Shown: piece after piece, positions 1-7,978 of the stretch
How the letters are laid out: every line of letters starts with the position of its first letter
How positions within the stretch are numbered: the stretch's first letter is position 1
Source of the DNA: DAOPJM01 sp964490325
Lineage (GTDB): Bacteria > Bacillota > Clostridia > Christensenellales > CAG-138
DNA: 64,000 bases
Direction of reading: 5' to 3'
Assembly: GCA_964490325.1 (NCBI GenBank)
Contig: CAZBBX010000004.1
Location: forward strand, 1-64,000
Translations under genes and position numbers: made by a program
Notes under the pieces: model-generated
Told to the model about the DNA's origin: nothing
The model's input: only the letters and a program-made list of their open reading frames with translations
The model's database searches: none

Positions 1-290
1 AAACCGCCGCGCATGTCGCCGGTATTAGCCGTCAAAGACGGCTTCGCCAAAAAGCGCACGCTTTTTGACGAGTCTGCTGCGGCAGGGCTTCTCTTGCCCC
101 TTTGGAGACCCAAAGCGACAAGCAAGGTATCAAAACCGCCGCGCATGTCGCCGGTATTAGCCGTCAAAGACGGCTTCGCCAAAAAACGATGTTTTTTGAC
201 GAGACTGCTGCGGCAGGGCTTTCTCTTACCCTTTTGGAGACCCAAAAGGGCAAGCAAGGTATCAAAACCGCCGCGCATGTCGCCGGTTTT
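1..290. repeat. 132-bp tandem repeat, about 2.2 copies
   Basis: The same block starts at 1, 133 and 265, a constant period of 132 bp; the third copy is cut after about 26 bp. Each full unit contains an A/T-armed hairpin (AAAAAGCG...CGCTTTTT in copy 1, AAAAAAC...GTTTTTT in copy 2) and a second stem around CTTTGGAGACCCAAAG. Both stems differ between copies in ways that keep pairing. Open frames across the block only read the repeat and are not convincing genes. It may be the duplicated downstream flank or tail of a gene left of the window. Confidence 0.85.
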
Positions 291-326
291 GATGGATTGG
301 ATGGCTGTTCCTTTGCTTGTTCCGTT

Positions 327-408
327 GTCGGATCGACGGAGCGATCCGACGGTCGCTTATGGTTGTTCCTTTGCTTTTCGCGTTGTCGGATCGGCGAAGC
401 GATCCGAC
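327..408. repeat. Two copies of a palindromic hairpin element
   Basis: Hairpins at 327-350 and 385-408 share identical arms, GTCGGATCG and CGATCCGAC, with different six-base loops (ACGGAG and GCGAAG). The surrounding sequence (GTTCCTTTGCTT and similar) is also repeated. A related element lies at 13775-13804 in the opposite orientation, so this is a dispersed REP-like palindrome. Function is unknown. Confidence 0.8.
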
Positions 409-423
409 GGCGCCTGATTTTGA

Positions 424-457
424 TAAATTGAAAGCCGCCCCGATTTCGGAGCGGCTT
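424..457 (-). terminator. Rho-independent terminator of the capsule-control operon
   Basis: The arms AAGCCGC and GCGGCTT, extended inward by CCGA/TCGG, form a hairpin at 432-457. Read on the minus strand it is followed by TTTCAATTT. It lies just beyond the stop of the PHP phosphatase gene (488) and should end that operon. Confidence 0.8.
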
Positions 458-487
458 CATTCTTCCAATTTCTCATGGATTAACGGG

Positions 488-1126
488 TCAGTGCAGGCTC
501 AGACCGTACTTTTTACACAGAGCAAAGCTCTTTTCGTAGTCCTCCACGCAGTGCGCATCGCTGGCGATGTGCTCATACAGCCCCTTTTGCAGCAGGCGCT
601 TGGCGCAGCGATGTACGCCGGAGAGCGGCGGAAACCCCAAGGCGTCCAGTGAAAGCACAAAGGCGCAGTCCAGCTCCTTGTAGCGCTCCGCAACGGCGCG
701 GCTCTGCTGGATCTCCAAGACGCGTTCGGGATGCGCCAGCAGGATCTCCATGCCCGCCCGCTGCAGGTCGGCGATCAGCGGCTCGGTGTCGTACACAAGG
801 GAACGGGAGGAAAGCTCCAAAAGCAGTACGCCGTCCTCCGCGCAGAATTCGTTTCGGTAGTTCTTGATCTCCTCCTGCTCCAGCTCATGGATGTTGAACT
901 CACAGCCAAAGTGCAGCGTGACGCCCAATTCCGCAGCCTGCGGCAGCAGCGTCTCATAGGCGGCCTTAGCGGCGGCGCGATCCCGCCAGCGTCCGCGATA
1001 GTGGGGCGTTGCAACGATCTGCGTCACCCCGCCTTTCGCCGCAGCGCGCAGCATGGCAAGCGAAGCGTCAAGATCCTGCGCCCCGTCGTCCACGCCGTAC
1101 AGCAGATGCGAATGACGGTCGATCAC
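488..1126 (-). CDS. cpsB: PHP-family protein-tyrosine phosphatase, CpsB/YwqE type
   Basis: 212 residues, somewhat shorter than the roughly 240-250 usual for the family. The N-terminal MIDRHSHLLYGVDDG signature carries the metal-binding His pair of the PHP domain; ATPHY (about residue 40), LLAHPER and ASDAH supply further metal ligands. Family members dephosphorylate the C-terminal tyrosine cluster of a partner BY-kinase, resetting the capsule polymerisation machinery. The start is GTG, overlapping the TGA stop of the upstream kinase gene (GTGA, 1123-1126), so the two are translationally coupled. It is the last gene of a four-gene operon. Confidence 0.88.
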   Translation of the reverse strand: MIDRHSHLLYGVDDGAQDLDASLAMLRAAAKGGVTQIVATPHYRGRWRDRAAAKAAYETLLPQAAELGVTLHFGCEFNIHELEQEEIKNYRNEFCAEDGVLLLELSSRSLVYDTEPLIADLQRAGMEILLAHPERVLEIQQSRAVAERYKELDCAFVLSLDALGFPPLSGVHRCAKRLLQKGLYEHIASDAHCVEDYEKSFALCKKYGLSLH

Positions 1127-1914
1127 GCCTGCGCGTCCTCTTCCGCCGCGGGAGCGGGTTCGCCCTTCCTGCGCTTGCGCGGCTTCTGCTCAAGCTGCTC
1201 CTGCTCCTGCTGCTGCTCCTTCTGCTCCTTTTTCTTGTCCTTGTCGGAGTAGCGGCTGTAATAGTAGTAGTAATGCCCCGCCTCGGCCTCGTTGACGCGG
1301 TTCATCACAACGCCAAGGATGTTGGCGTTGGCCTTCTTGAGCTGCTCGACCACCTGCTGCATCAGCGTGGCCTGCACGCGGCCGGGCTGTATCACAAGGA
1401 TGGTGCCGTCGCACTGCGAGGCCAGCAGAGCCGCTTCAATGAAGGCGCCGAGCGGCGGCGTATCGAACAGGATGATGTCAAAGCACTTCCGCGCCTCCTC
1501 CACAAAGGCGGCAAAGCGGCGGGAGTTGACAAATTCGACGGGGTTGGTGATCTTACCGCCGCAGTCCATCAGGTACAGTCGCTTTTGCCGCGTCTCGACG
1601 GCGGCCTCCATGACGGTGGCTTCGCCGTAGATGACCTGCAGCGAGCCGAGCGGGGGATGCTGACGGAACAGGTTGGCGAGCATGGGGCGGCGGCAGTCCG
1701 TTTCGACCAGCAGCACGCGCTTGCCTGTTTCGGCAAAGGCAATGCCCAAAAAGCAGGTGATGGAGGTCTTGCCCTCACTGGCGGTGGGGCTGGTGATGAC
1801 GATGGTCTTCAGAGGCGTGTCCAGCCGCGAGAACAAAACGTTGGTGCGCAGGGTCTTGACGGCTTCGCGCACACTGGAACGGGTCTGGTAATACTTATCG
1901 ACGATGTTTGCCAT
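1123..1914 (-). CDS. cpsD: Cytoplasmic BY-kinase (bacterial tyrosine kinase), CpsD/YwqD type
   Basis: 263 residues from the ATG at 1914, which has an AGGAGGA site just upstream; the open frame extends further but without support. A variant Walker A (SPTASEGKTS), Walker A' (LLVETDCRRP) and Walker B (IILFDTPPLG) define the P-loop kinase. Near residue 220 there is an autophosphorylation cluster HYYYYYSRY, followed by a long Lys/Gln/Glu-rich, disordered-looking tail to residue 263. The kinase is expected to need the membrane activator encoded 13 bp upstream and to be reversed by the overlapping phosphatase. Substitution of the usual Pro-Gly before EGK in Walker A is a small oddity. Confidence 0.92.
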   Translation of the reverse strand: MANIVDKYYQTRSSVREAVKTLRTNVLFSRLDTPLKTIVITSPTASEGKTSITCFLGIAFAETGKRVLLVETDCRRPMLANLFRQHPPLGSLQVIYGEATVMEAAVETRQKRLYLMDCGGKITNPVEFVNSRRFAAFVEEARKCFDIILFDTPPLGAFIEAALLASQCDGTILVIQPGRVQATLMQQVVEQLKKANANILGVVMNRVNEAEAGHYYYYYSRYSDKDKKKEQKEQQQEQEQLEQKPRKRRKGEPAPAAEEDAQA

Positions 1915-1927
1915 TTTGTGTCTCCTC

Positions 1928-2578
1928 CTACTTGTCGAAGCGCGGGATCTTAGCCAACACAGGAAGCTGCAGCAGCTTCTCCACGTCCTCCGCCGTGCGG
2001 ATGGTGGTGTTGAGCATCTCCACAAGCAGCGCAATGGCAATGGCGGCAGCCAGACCCATCACACCGCCAAGCAAGGTGTTGCGCAGCGAGTTCGGCCCCG
2101 AGCGGTAGCCGGCGCAGGCAGGCTCGATGGTGCGGATGTTCTCGGTCTGCAGGTACTCCTTGGCGTACTCGACCGAGACCGTCGTGATGGCCTGCACCGC
2201 CTTTTCCGCAAATTCGGGCTGGGAGGAAACGACCTGGATGCGCACGACGCGGGTGTCGGTCTGCTTGGTGACGGTGATCTGGCAGGCGTTCAACGCGCCA
2301 ACGGTCACGTTCATGCGGTTGGCGGCCTCCAAACGAATGGGCGAGGTGCCGGCGATGTAGATAAAGTCGTTGATGACCTCCTCGCTGGTGGTCAGATCGC
2401 CGCCCGTCAAGGTTTCGTCGTTCTGCTGATGAAAGACCAGAATGTCCGCGTAGGAGGTGTACTCCACCGTGGCGATCTGGTAGTTGTAGAAGGCGCTGGC
2501 CATCAAAGCTACCAGCGGCAGCAGGATGATGAGCAGGATCCATTTGCGAAAGATGCGCAGAATGTCGTTTACGTTCAT
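1928..2578 (-). CDS. Wzz-family polysaccharide co-polymerase / BY-kinase activator
   Basis: 216 residues. An N-terminal membrane helix (about 12-30), an extracytoplasmic region with predicted coiled-coil character and a second helix (about 168-188) give the chain-length-determinant topology. The C-terminal tail beyond helix 2 ends with LAKIPRFDK, the short cytoplasmic region that in CapA/YwqC proteins activates the partner kinase. In Firmicutes the Wzz module and kinase are separate proteins, as here. RBS GGGAAGGG precedes ATG 2578. Spacing is 13 bp to both neighbours. Confidence 0.85.
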   Translation of the reverse strand: MNVNDILRIFRKWILLIILLPLVALMASAFYNYQIATVEYTSYADILVFHQQNDETLTGGDLTTSEEVINDFIYIAGTSPIRLEAANRMNVTVGALNACQITVTKQTDTRVVRIQVVSSQPEFAEKAVQAITTVSVEYAKEYLQTENIRTIEPACAGYRSGPNSLRNTLLGGVMGLAAAIAIALLVEMLNTTIRTAEDVEKLLQLPVLAKIPRFDK

Positions 2579-2591
2579 GATTTACCCTTCC

Positions 2592-4058
2592 CTATAGCAT
2601 TTTCATTCGTTTGCGAACGACCAGTGTGATGATGACGGCAGCCAGTATGATCGGCACGGCCAGACCAAAGATCAGGATGACCTGCCACTTGACGCCGCTC
2701 GTATTCGTCGTTTCGGAGGTGGGATTATACACCAGCTCGTCCCCGTCCGCGGCGGTCTTCAGCTTGGTGGCGTACATGGTCTCGGTCAAAAACGGCGCGC
2801 CGTTGTAGTTGACGGTCACGTCGATGACCGCGTCGCCCAAGGCGAGACGGTCGGCGGGGGTGGCGGTCAGACTGCCCGTCACGTATTCAATGGAAAACTT
2901 GTTAAAATTGTTGTTCGCGTACAGTTCGGTGAGCAGGGAGAACATGGTGGTGTCCACGCTGTACAGCCGCCCCGCGTCGGTCAGGCCAATATCGAGGGCG
3001 GGGATGGTGCAGCCGTCGGTGTGCTCGCTGTAGGTGCCGTTGCAGTACGGACAGCTCTTGCCCTGCATCAGGTATTGGAACAGGCGGCGATAGTAGATGA
3101 TGGCGAAGTTGTCCTCGCCCTGCGTCAGCAGCTTGAGCGCCTCGTTCACACAAGCGCCCTCGGTGGATACGGCGATGAGGAACAGCTTGCCGTTGATGCC
3201 GCTGTCGCCGGAGGTCTTCCAAACGACCTGCTTGCTCAAAGCCATCGCGCACAGCTTGCCCTCGCTGTGGAAGGCATAACCGCTGATGTTGCGGTCATAG
3301 GCGGGCGAGACACGGTTGCGCGGATCGTTTGCATCCTGCACATAGTCAAAGCTCCCCTGCTCCAAGCAGCCGATCAGATAGTCGGTGTTGCCGATCAGCG
3401 CGCCATAGTCCGCGTTCTTATACAGCGCGTACAGAAGGCGTACCGTGTCGGAGGCGGTCGTGACCTGCCCCGAGACGTAGCTGCCCAGCGCGTTGCGATA
3501 CTCTGTGCCGGTCATCTTGAGGCGTTCGGCCTCCTCGTTCATCAGGGCGGTCATGAGGATCAGCTTGTCCCCGCTCATGGATTGTCCGCCCGCCTTGGTC
3601 ACAACGGCGTCTGACAGCACCGCCGCCGCGTCCTGCGCCTCGCACAAGAACATGGCCGCGATCAGCTCCACCACACGCGGCGTTTGTCCGACCGTGAGGC
3701 CGATGGACTTTGTGAACGTGCCGGAAAGAGTCTCCTCCGTCACGCTGACCGTCTGAAAGGGGTTTAGGTATTGCAGGGCCACCTGCACGCTCATCAGCAT
3801 GGAGACGCCGCCGCCGCAGGCAAAGGCGACCTCGGAGTTTTTCTCAAATAAGACGTCCTCGCTTTCGGGGTTGAACAACAGGACGCTTGCAAAATAGTCC
3901 GAATAGCTCGTGTCAAAGCTGAAGCCCTGATGCGTATAGGCATGACGAAAGCTGTCGGGCAGGGTGTCGTCCGCTTCGGTATCATCGGCAAATGCGGTGG
4001 GTGCGAGCGGAACGAGAAGCAGCAGCGCCAAAAGCGCAGCGATCCATTTTTTCAACAT
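2592..4058 (-). CDS. Membrane-anchored, apparently inactive D,D-carboxypeptidase-like protein (peptidase S11 fold)
   Basis: 488 residues from ATG 4058 (AAGGAGGG site). Signal peptide 1-25, extracellular S11/DacA-like region, then a C-terminal helix (WQVILIFGLAVPIILAA) and basic RKRMK tail. The overall pattern follows DacA-type enzymes, but all three catalytic motifs look lost. The SxxK position reads CGGGVSMLMS with no Ser-x-x-Lys, the SxN position reads CEAQDAA, and the KTG position reads YAFHSEG. A CPYC...C cluster sits in the second half. First gene of the operon with Wzz, BY-kinase and phosphatase, so it may be a wall-binding or regulatory pseudoenzyme rather than a peptidase. Confidence 0.72.
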   Translation of the reverse strand: MLKKWIAALLALLLLVPLAPTAFADDTEADDTLPDSFRHAYTHQGFSFDTSYSDYFASVLLFNPESEDVLFEKNSEVAFACGGGVSMLMSVQVALQYLNPFQTVSVTEETLSGTFTKSIGLTVGQTPRVVELIAAMFLCEAQDAAAVLSDAVVTKAGGQSMSGDKLILMTALMNEEAERLKMTGTEYRNALGSYVSGQVTTASDTVRLLYALYKNADYGALIGNTDYLIGCLEQGSFDYVQDANDPRNRVSPAYDRNISGYAFHSEGKLCAMALSKQVVWKTSGDSGINGKLFLIAVSTEGACVNEALKLLTQGEDNFAIIYYRRLFQYLMQGKSCPYCNGTYSEHTDGCTIPALDIGLTDAGRLYSVDTTMFSLLTELYANNNFNKFSIEYVTGSLTATPADRLALGDAVIDVTVNYNGAPFLTETMYATKLKTAADGDELVYNPTSETTNTSGVKWQVILIFGLAVPIILAAVIITLVVRKRMKML

Positions 4059-4156
4059 CGATCCCTCCTTAGCCCCAAACCTACGGGTTGAAGGCAAACT
4101 GCAAGGCGCCGCGTCAAGCCCGTAGTCTCGCCGCCTTGCGCAAAATACAATAAATT

Positions 4157-4185
4157 ATTATACCTTACTTCGCAAAGACTGTCAA
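4157..4185 (-). promoter_or_regulatory. Consensus sigma-A promoter of the capsule-control operon
   Basis: On the minus strand TTGACA (4185-4180), exactly 17 bp, then TATAAT (4162-4157). It lies about 100 bp upstream of ATG 4058. The leader contains complementary arms CTACGGG (4081-4087) and CCCGTAG (4119-4125) that could form a 5'-UTR hairpin. Confidence 0.88.
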
Positions 4186-4334
4186 TCGAAACCAAAGGTC
4201 ATACAAGGCTTTCCCGATATTTTACAATACGCACCGGTTTAGCGGAGCGTCCAAACAGCGGAATACAGGCAACGCCGTACAGGGTTTTGCCGCGCACACA
4301 AAAGCCCGAATGCAAGACTTGCGCTGATAGGAAA

Positions 4335-4568
4335 CGGTCGGCGTTTCAGCCCACGCCATTTAAAAACTTGGTGACTTCGTCGATGGTGGGAATGGCGGCT
4401 TCGGCAACGGCGCGGCGCATGGCTTCGGCGGGGACGGCGTAGCTCAAAGCCTAATGGTCGGCGCTTCAGCCCACGCCGTTTAGAAACTTGTTGACTTCGT
4501 CGATGGTGGGAATGGCGTTTGCAGCCCCGGGTCTTGTCACGGCGATGGCTGCGGCGGCAGCGGCGCGG
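4335..4568 (-). repeat. Two extra copies of the 3' end of the adjacent pfkB-type gene
   Basis: The last ~104 bases of the sugar kinase gene recur downstream of it. Copy B (4465-4568) is identical to 4653-4756 and re-encodes the tail ending IDEVNKFLNGVG plus stop. Upstream of it is a diverged stretch still readable as TPAEALRRC. Copy A (about 4335-4437) is older: it encodes PAEAMRRAVAEAAIPTIDEV then TKFLNGVG and a stop, with an internal deletion. Neither copy has a start. Offsets are 188 and 120 bp, so these are successive tandem tail duplications. Confidence 0.88.
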
Positions 4569-4653
4569 CTTAACGGCTGCGGCGGCGTAACGATGGCAGC
4601 GGCGCAGAGCCTCGGCAGGAGTCAGCTTGGCTCAAGATCCAACGGTTGGCGTT

Positions 4654-5535
4654 TCAGCCCACGCCGTTTAGAAACTTGTTGACTTCGTCGATGGTGGGAA
4701 TGGCGTTTGCAGCCCCGGGTCTTGTCACGGCGATGGCTGCGGCGGCAGCGGCGCGGCGCATGGCTTCGGCGGGGGACAGCTCAGCGGCAAGCCCCGCTGC
4801 AAAGCAGCCGATGAAGGTGTCGCCTGCGCCTGTCGTGTCGGTCGCTTCCACACGGAAAGCACTTTGGAAGATCTCCTCGTCCCCGCAGCGCCAGTAGGCG
4901 CCGTGACTGCCCTGCGTAAAGAGGATGGCGGCATGGGGATAGGCGCGGCAGAGGGCGTCCAGACCGCCGGGCGCAAGCGCCTCCGCCTCGGATTCGTTGA
5001 CGGTAAGGCAGCTCAGCCCGTCCAGGGGCAGGGAGCGGACGCTTTCACTCATGGGCGCGGGGTTTAGGAACACGCGCAGCTTTTTTGCATACGCGGCGGG
5101 CAGCAGCTCGGCAAGGCCGCTGCACTCGTTTTGCAGCAGCAGGATGTCGCCCTCCCGCGCCTCGGCAAGCAGCGCCTCCGACAGCTCTGTTGGCAGCAGT
5201 TGGTTTGCACCGCCCAAGATGACGATGGCGTTCTCGCCCTTGGGCGTGAGCTGAATGACGGCGTGACCCGTGGGAGCGTCCAGTACGCGGATGAGGTGGG
5301 TGTCCACACCGCTGTCCTGCAAAAGTTGAAGCAGCGGTTCACCGTCCTTACCGACGGCTCCCGCATGCAGCACCGCAGCGCCCGCTCTTGCAGCGGCTAC
5401 GGACTGGTTCAGCCCCTTGCCGCCGCAGTGTACGGTCAGGGCGGAGGCGGACAGCGTCTCGCCCGCACGGACGAAGCGCGGCACCGTATAAACGTGATCG
5501 AGATTGAGCGAACCTAAGCAAAAAATGCGCGTCAT
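4654..5535 (-). CDS. PfkB-family carbohydrate kinase, ribokinase-like
   Basis: 293 residues from ATG 5535; a TTG one codon earlier is possible. The N-terminal GSLNLDHVYTVPRF and GGKGLNQSVAAARAGA (PfkB signature 1) and the C-terminal ATDTTGAGDTFIGCF (signature 2, with the catalytic Asp and anion hole) are intact, and length is typical of ribokinases. It should phosphorylate a sugar or nucleoside with ATP; the substrate cannot be read from sequence. The adjacent transketolase/GAPDH locus makes a pentose plausible. Its final ~35 codons are duplicated downstream (4335-4568). It has its own promoter at 5572-5600. Confidence 0.88.
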   Translation of the reverse strand: MTRIFCLGSLNLDHVYTVPRFVRAGETLSASALTVHCGGKGLNQSVAAARAGAAVLHAGAVGKDGEPLLQLLQDSGVDTHLIRVLDAPTGHAVIQLTPKGENAIVILGGANQLLPTELSEALLAEAREGDILLLQNECSGLAELLPAAYAKKLRVFLNPAPMSESVRSLPLDGLSCLTVNESEAEALAPGGLDALCRAYPHAAILFTQGSHGAYWRCGDEEIFQSAFRVEATDTTGAGDTFIGCFAAGLAAELSPAEAMRRAAAAAAIAVTRPGAANAIPTIDEVNKFLNGVG

Positions 5536-5571
5536 CAAGCGTACCCCATACTTCCCAATATACTATATTTC

Positions 5572-5600
5572 AGTATAGCACGCTGCTTTTCCAACGTCAA
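5572..5600 (-). promoter_or_regulatory. Sigma-A promoter of the PfkB-type kinase gene
   Basis: Minus strand TTGACG (5600-5595), 17-bp spacer, TATACT (5577-5572), about 37 bp upstream of ATG 5535. This indicates the kinase is transcribed separately from the lipoprotein gene behind it. Confidence 0.8.
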
Positions 5601-5654
5601 ACCGCATTTGAAGTCCTTGGCAGATGCTTGGCGCGGCGCAGAACAAAATTTCGG

Positions 5655-7079
5655 CTATTCCGCCGCCAACGGATCGTACAGCTGATAAAAGCAGTCGCAG
5701 CTATGATAGCCACCGTAATCTTTCCAAACGACAAAGCAGCAGGTATCCATAAAGTATACCTGACCCTCCTCGGAAGCACACAGTCCGTCATATCCGCAGT
5801 ACGCATAGAAGCAGGAATCGTCGCTTGCCTGATAGCTGCCTGCAAGTTGGGTATCCAAGGGGAAGCAGCCCTCATAAAACAGCAGCTTGCCCGTTGCACG
5901 GTCATAGCTTGCGTACGCATCCACATAGGAAAAGCCCCAAAGAGGCGTGGAGTAATCGTACTCGTTGTGCAGCAGCGTAATGGTATCGGCTCCATAGATG
6001 ACGTACACACCAAAGTAGTGACTGTTTGAATCGCCAAAATAGTCTCGAAACTGCAGGCCGTTTTTCAGGCAGTACAGCTCTGCATACTCCAACGGCAGCC
6101 CCAGATACAGCTCTCGATCCACATAAGAGCGAGAGAAGGCAAGACTCTCTCCAACGGTGAAGGGGGCATCACCGGGGACCTTGGTCACAAGCAGCGCAGA
6201 GGCAGCGGTCGCGTTCCAGACGCCATAGTGTGCAGACTGCATCTGCCCATACAGATAGGGCAGGTATTGGGTCACGCCGTTTTCCCGCGTGGTCGTTGCC
6301 AACAGAACGTCACTGCCGCCAAAATTCCACAGCACCGCATAGGTCATCTCGGCAGACCCTTGATCGAGCCAATGCCGCTGCCTGATACTGCAGCGCCCCT
6401 GCGCATCGACTTGCAGGCGAAGATCATAGCTGTTGTCGTCACTGCGCCAAAACCAGTCGGTATCCAATTGCAGGGCGGGATGACAGTAGTAATCGGACAG
6501 CGGCTCACTTTGCGGCACCGTAGACGGCATCTCTCCGCGCAGAAAGGTATACGTGGGCAGCGCACCGCCAAAGACGCCAAAGACGTCCTCGGTGAAGCAG
6601 AGTCGGCAGCTGTCCTCGGTATAGCTGTACGCTGCCGAAAGGGCAGGCACCGACAAGAGGACATCCCCGTCGTAGGTGGCGCGAAACGAGATGCAAAAGC
6701 AAACGCTTGCAGCGTCTTGTGAAAACTCCATGTGATAGACCTGTCCGTTCATGACAGCATAGCAGTCACCTGCAGCGGGAACAACAAAGTGGTTGCTCCA
6801 AGGCTCCGTCTCCCTCGCCCAATAGGTTCCCCCCTGCAGATAGGGCGGCAGGCTGTTTGGATCGGCATTGTTCACAGCGATGGTCGGGGCAGGGGCGTCT
6901 GTAGGCAACGGGGTCGCTTTCTGCGTATCGGCCGTGCTGCTGTCAAAGGCGCTTGCCACCACGGCGTCCGACGCCACAGTCTCGATCACGGACGATGGAT
7001 CCTCCGCTTGCGGTGTACAGCAAGCAAGGCAAAGAATGCTGAAAAGTAGGATGGCGTTGGAGAAAGGCAGTCTTTTCAT
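5655..7079 (-). CDS. Secreted lipoprotein of unknown function
   Basis: 474 residues from ATG 7079, which has a GGGAGGG site; longer upstream reading has no support. MKRLPFSNAILLFSILCLACC is a lipoprotein-type signal with a slightly atypical lipobox. The mature part starts with a Ser/Ala/Asp-rich linker (about 25-65), then a Tyr/Trp/Cys-rich beta-type region with about ten cysteines, several paired near the C terminus (CCFVVW, SCDCF). I recognise no family. The gene stands alone between its promoter and the kinase promoter. Confidence 0.7.
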   Translation of the reverse strand: MKRLPFSNAILLFSILCLACCTPQAEDPSSVIETVASDAVVASAFDSSTADTQKATPLPTDAPAPTIAVNNADPNSLPPYLQGGTYWARETEPWSNHFVVPAAGDCYAVMNGQVYHMEFSQDAASVCFCISFRATYDGDVLLSVPALSAAYSYTEDSCRLCFTEDVFGVFGGALPTYTFLRGEMPSTVPQSEPLSDYYCHPALQLDTDWFWRSDDNSYDLRLQVDAQGRCSIRQRHWLDQGSAEMTYAVLWNFGGSDVLLATTTRENGVTQYLPYLYGQMQSAHYGVWNATAASALLVTKVPGDAPFTVGESLAFSRSYVDRELYLGLPLEYAELYCLKNGLQFRDYFGDSNSHYFGVYVIYGADTITLLHNEYDYSTPLWGFSYVDAYASYDRATGKLLFYEGCFPLDTQLAGSYQASDDSCFYAYCGYDGLCASEEGQVYFMDTCCFVVWKDYGGYHSCDCFYQLYDPLAAE

Positions 7080-7122
7080 CTTGACCCTCCCGCAAAGATA
7101 GAAGTGCAAATACGATCCCATA

Positions 7123-7150
7123 CTTGTATCGTAATAAAGGAATGCGTCAA
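7123..7150 (-). promoter_or_regulatory. Probable promoter of the lipoprotein gene
   Basis: Minus strand TTGACG (7150-7145), 16-bp spacer, TACAAG (7128-7123), about 45 bp upstream of ATG 7079. The -10 hexamer is weak. Confidence 0.5.
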
Positions 7151-7279
7151 AAAAGTTTGGAATTTGTAAAGCTTGACGGCACAGGCGGCGCAGGACGGGA
7201 AAGAGCGGCCGAATGCTTGCTTGCCGCTGCATCGGTGGCTCCCGCGCCGAAGGCGGAGAAAAGAGAACGCCTAATAATT

Positions 7280-7975
7280 CTACTTTGGCAGGACGGCGGC
7301 GGCGGTCAGCAGGAACACACGCTCCGCTCCCGCTTTCTTCAGGGCGGCGGCGCATGCGCAGGCGGTCGCCCCTGTGGTGATCACATCGTCCACCAGCAGG
7401 ATCCTCAGGCCTTGGCAAAGCGGCGCGGCGGTAAAGGCGCCCTGCAGATTGACGCGGCGCTCCTCGGCGTTTAGCCCCTTTTGCGGAGCCGTTCTGCGCG
7501 TTTTTTGCAGCAGCGCACGGCACATCGGCAGCCCCTCGGCCTTACACAGCAGCTCGGCAAGCTGCTCGCTTTGGTTGAAGCCGCGCTTTCTTAGGTCGGC
7601 GGGGTGCAGCGGAACGGGAACGACCACGTCCACCTGCCAAGCCTTGGGCGGGTGCATGAACTGTACAAAGAAGCGGGCAGCGGCGCTGTGACTGTTGCTT
7701 TTCCAGCGGAGGATACAGTGGCTCACGGAGCCCTCGTAGGCAAACGCGGATGCTGCGCCGTCCAAGGGCGCATAAGGCGGAGTGACGGGACAGACGCGCA
7801 GACGCGTTCTGCATTCCTCGCACAGACCCAAGGCGTCCACGGGGCGGTAGCGTTCACATAAGGAACAGGAAAAATCGATGGGAAGATACAGATGTTTTAT
7901 ATAGGAAGAAAAGCTCTCACGGGACAGACCCGTCTCGTCGACGGTGTAGGGCAGATGCGGCGGAGACGCTTGCAT
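7280..7975 (-). CDS. comF: ComF family phosphoribosyltransferase-like protein
   Basis: 231 residues. An N-terminal zinc-binding pattern (CSLCER, then CEEC about 18 residues on) is followed by a type I phosphoribosyltransferase fold with RKRGFNQSE and the PRPP loop ILLVDDVITTGATA near residue 195. ComF proteins take part in DNA uptake and recombination in competent bacteria, although the biochemical role is unsettled. It starts 3 bp after the stop of the DeoR regulator, so the two are co-transcribed; this pairing is not the usual comFA-comFC context. Confidence 0.88.
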   Translation of the reverse strand: MQASPPHLPYTVDETGLSRESFSSYIKHLYLPIDFSCSLCERYRPVDALGLCEECRTRLRVCPVTPPYAPLDGAASAFAYEGSVSHCILRWKSNSHSAAARFFVQFMHPPKAWQVDVVVPVPLHPADLRKRGFNQSEQLAELLCKAEGLPMCRALLQKTRRTAPQKGLNAEERRVNLQGAFTAAPLCQGLRILLVDDVITTGATACACAAALKKAGAERVFLLTAAAVLPK

Positions 7976-7978
7976 GGC

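Noticed and set aside
13..431. Several open frames of 98-134 codons in the first 430 bp
   Set aside because: They read through the 132-bp tandem repeat and hairpins, lack RBSs, and repeat the same peptide.
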